A stretch of DNA of 46,022 nt from positions 1 to 46,022 of the forward strand of contig JAHEJJ010000019.1 of the NCBI GenBank assembly GCA_024638915.1, read 5' to 3'. Below are positions 44,502 through 46,022 of this stretch, piece by piece; position 1 is the stretch's first letter; each line of letters begins with the position of its first letter. Under the pieces are notes generated by a model that worked only from the letters and a program-made list of their open reading frames with translations, had not been told where the DNA came from and searched no databases. This DNA comes from Robiginitalea sp. Lineage in GTDB: Bacteria; Bacteroidota; Bacteroidia; Flavobacteriales; Flavobacteriaceae. Position numbers and translations under genes: made by a program.

Positions 44502-46022
44502 TCATTTCAATGGTACCGATCGTAACCTAAGCGCATTCGCGATCACCGATACCGAACTAAAACTCATCGCTGCAGCCGCGATCATTGGAGATAATAGGAT
44601 ACCAAAAAATGGAAAGAGCAATCCTGCTGCTATCGGAACGCCTAATGCATTGTATATAAGTGCAAAAAATAGATTTTGCTGAATGTTTTTCATAACGGAA
44701 TGACTTAAAGTATGAGCCTTGACTATTCCCTTTAAATCCCCTTTAATCAGGGTAATGTCGGCGCTTTCTATCGCCACATCTGTCCCTGATCCCATAGCAA
44801 TACCAACATTGCTTCTGGCCAGAGCCGGTGCATCATTAATCCCATCGCCCGCCATGGCCACAAATTTTCCCTCCTCTCGCAATCGTACCACCTCTTCTAA
44901 TTTATCAGAAGGCATCAGTCCGGCTTTATACTCTGAAATTCCAAGTTGACCGGCTATAAACTCCGCAGTAAGAGCATTATCTCCGGTGAGCATCATAACA
45001 TCGATCCCCTTTTTTTGCAACGCCGCAATAACTTCCTTGCTGGTGCCTTTTAAACTGTCTTGATAGACCAACATCCCGACGACCTTGTATTCGATGGCGA
45101 AATAGGCAACAGTTTTCCCTTCACGTTGATAAATATCGGCCTGTTCCTTCAAAGTATCAGATAGCGCTTCACATTCAGCATTGATTAATGACTTGTTTCC
45201 CAGCAGTACAGGCACACCTTCTATTAATCCGGTCACCCCCTGTCCTGCCAGAGCTCTGAAATTTTCGACCTCAATGGCCTTAATTCCTTCTTTTTTGGCG
45301 TATGTCACTGTGGCCTCTGCCAGTGGATGTTCACTGTTATGGTTAAGTGCTGCGGCATAACCAATGAGTTCTTTTTGAGTAATTCCTTTATCGAGGCTTA
45401 CTACGGTGGCTACGCTTGGCTTCCCTTCAGTAAGGGTTCCGGTTTTATCGACCACCAGGGTGGTGATTTTGCTGAACTCCTGAAGAGCCGTAGCATTACG
45501 GAACAAAATGCCATTGGTTGCACCTTTGCCAATACCCACCATGACTGACATAGGGGTAGCCAGACCCAAGGCACAAGGACATGCGATGATCAGCACGGCA
45601 ACTGCATTTACCAGACCATAGACATACGAAGGAAAAGGACCCCAAATCGACCAAACCAGGAAAGTGATGATCGCAATAATCACAACTATAGGCACAAAAT
45701 AAGCTGAAATCCGATCAGCCAGGCTTTGAATAGGCGCTCTGCTCCTACTTGCTTCATTGACCATTTCTATGATTTGTGCCAGCAAGGTTTCCGAACCGAC
45801 TTTTTCGGCCTGCATCAGAAAAGTGGTAGATCCATTGATTGTACCGCTAATCACAGTATCATTAAGTGATTTCTCTAAGGGAATTGGTTCTCCGGAAATC
45901 ATGGATTCATCGACACTGGCATGGCCCTTGGAGATAAATCCGTCAACCGGTATTTTTTGGCCCGGTTTTACACGCAGGATATCCCCTTTACGAATACTGC
46001 TTACAGGAACCGTCTGTTCTAC
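44502..46022 (-). CDS. copA: Copper-type heavy metal P1B-ATPase (partial, 5' end outside window)
   Basis: 506 codons up to the right edge; the frame stays open to base 46022, so the start lies outside. Visible in order: actuator domain (RVKPGQKIPVDGF, ESMISGEPIPL), the metal-binding helix with CPCALGLATP (CPC as in Cu+ pumps), the phosphorylation motif DKTGTLTEGKP, the P1B-specific SEHPLAEA, ATP-binding MLTGDN and hinge GDGINDAPALA. CopA-type pumps export Cu+ from the cytoplasm. N-terminal metal-binding domains, if any, are not visible here. It ends 202 bp before the KDPG-type aldolase start on the same strand. Confidence 0.93.
   Translation of the reverse strand, partial: VEQTVPVSSIRKGDILRVKPGQKIPVDGFISKGHASVDESMISGEPIPLEKSLNDTVISGTINGSTTFLMQAEKVGSETLLAQIIEMVNEASRSRAPIQSLADRISAYFVPIVVIIAIITFLVWSIWGPFPSYVYGLVNAVAVLIIACPCALGLATPMSVMVGIGKGATNGILFRNATALQEFSKITTLVVDKTGTLTEGKPSVATVVSLDKGITQKELIGYAAALNHNSEHPLAEATVTYAKKEGIKAIEVENFRALAGQGVTGLIEGVPVLLGNKSLINAECEALSDTLKEQADIYQREGKTVAYFAIEYKVVGMLVYQDSLKGTSKEVIAALQKKGIDVMMLTGDNALTAEFIAGQLGISEYKAGLMPSDKLEEVVRLREEGKFVAMAGDGINDAPALARSNVGIAMGSGTDVAIESADITLIKGDLKGIVKAHTLSHSVMKNIQQNLFFALIYNALGVPIAAGLLFPFFGILLSPMIAAAAMSFSSVSVIANALRLRSVPLK

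Overview
The window looks like chromosome of a marine-type Flavobacteriaceae (Bacteroidota). Evidence for this is a SusC/SusD pair, a Bacteroidota-type LptD, bacillithiol synthesis (BshA), a GH3/serine-hydrolase fusion, a class I (DhnA-type) aldolase, and promoters of the Bacteroidota kind (-7 box TAnnTTTG, no clear Shine-Dalgarno, several GTG/TTG starts). I see no tRNA, rRNA, CRISPR, phage or insertion sequence. Most of the window is ordinary core genome; accessory character begins near 28 kb and is strongest after 29 kb.

Layout. 1-8.8 kb (minus strand): partial bshA, a large secreted GH3 plus serine hydrolase, a small conserved protein, an Hdr-like iron-sulfur pair, an MCE/MlaD-like protein and a zinc amidase. 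8.9-12 kb (plus): lptD and ridA, divergent from the amidase. 12-17.4 kb: a sugar-phosphate cluster with a PPi-signature phosphofructokinase, class I fructose-bisphosphate aldolase, an N-acetylglucosamine kinase, GAPDH and an ATP-signature PfkA. 17.5-22 kb: a giant TamB-like protein, head to head with tsaD. 22-27.3 kb (plus): tsaD, a TfoX-N protein, rsmE, a DUF4159 protein, an AI-2E-type permease and a THUMP-like methyltransferase. 27.3-29.3 kb: a VanX-like dipeptidase and a secreted GH130-like enzyme.

29.3-40.4 kb is a carbohydrate locus. A GMC oxidoreductase and its Tat-lipoprotein small subunit are divergent from susC-susD, which end in a strong intrinsic terminator. A large VCBS/ASPIC lipoprotein follows with its own promoter. 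A likely reading is outer-membrane uptake of an oligosaccharide or glycoside coupled to periplasmic oxidation, but no glycoside hydrolase lies in this block and the substrate is unknown. 40.4-46 kb: a YyaL-type thioredoxin-domain lipoprotein, a decayed sulfatase, an esterase, a KDPG-type aldolase and the 3' part of a copper-type P-ATPase.

Most notable points: (1) the sulfatase remnant at 42532-42884 looks like a signal peptide joined out of frame to the sulfatase C-terminus, i.e. a gene collapsed by internal deletion; (2) one phosphofructokinase carries the residues typical of pyrophosphate-dependent enzymes while the other carries the ATP-type residues; (3) the GMC enzyme has no signal peptide but its partner has a twin-arginine lipoprotein signal, suggesting co-export; (4) a NarI-like membrane domain is fused to a HdrC-like ferredoxin domain beside a HdrB-like protein; (5) perfect TAnnTTTG boxes correct several start codons. 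I found no convincing wholly new system. All calls rest on reading the sequence and on recalled family features; no search was run.
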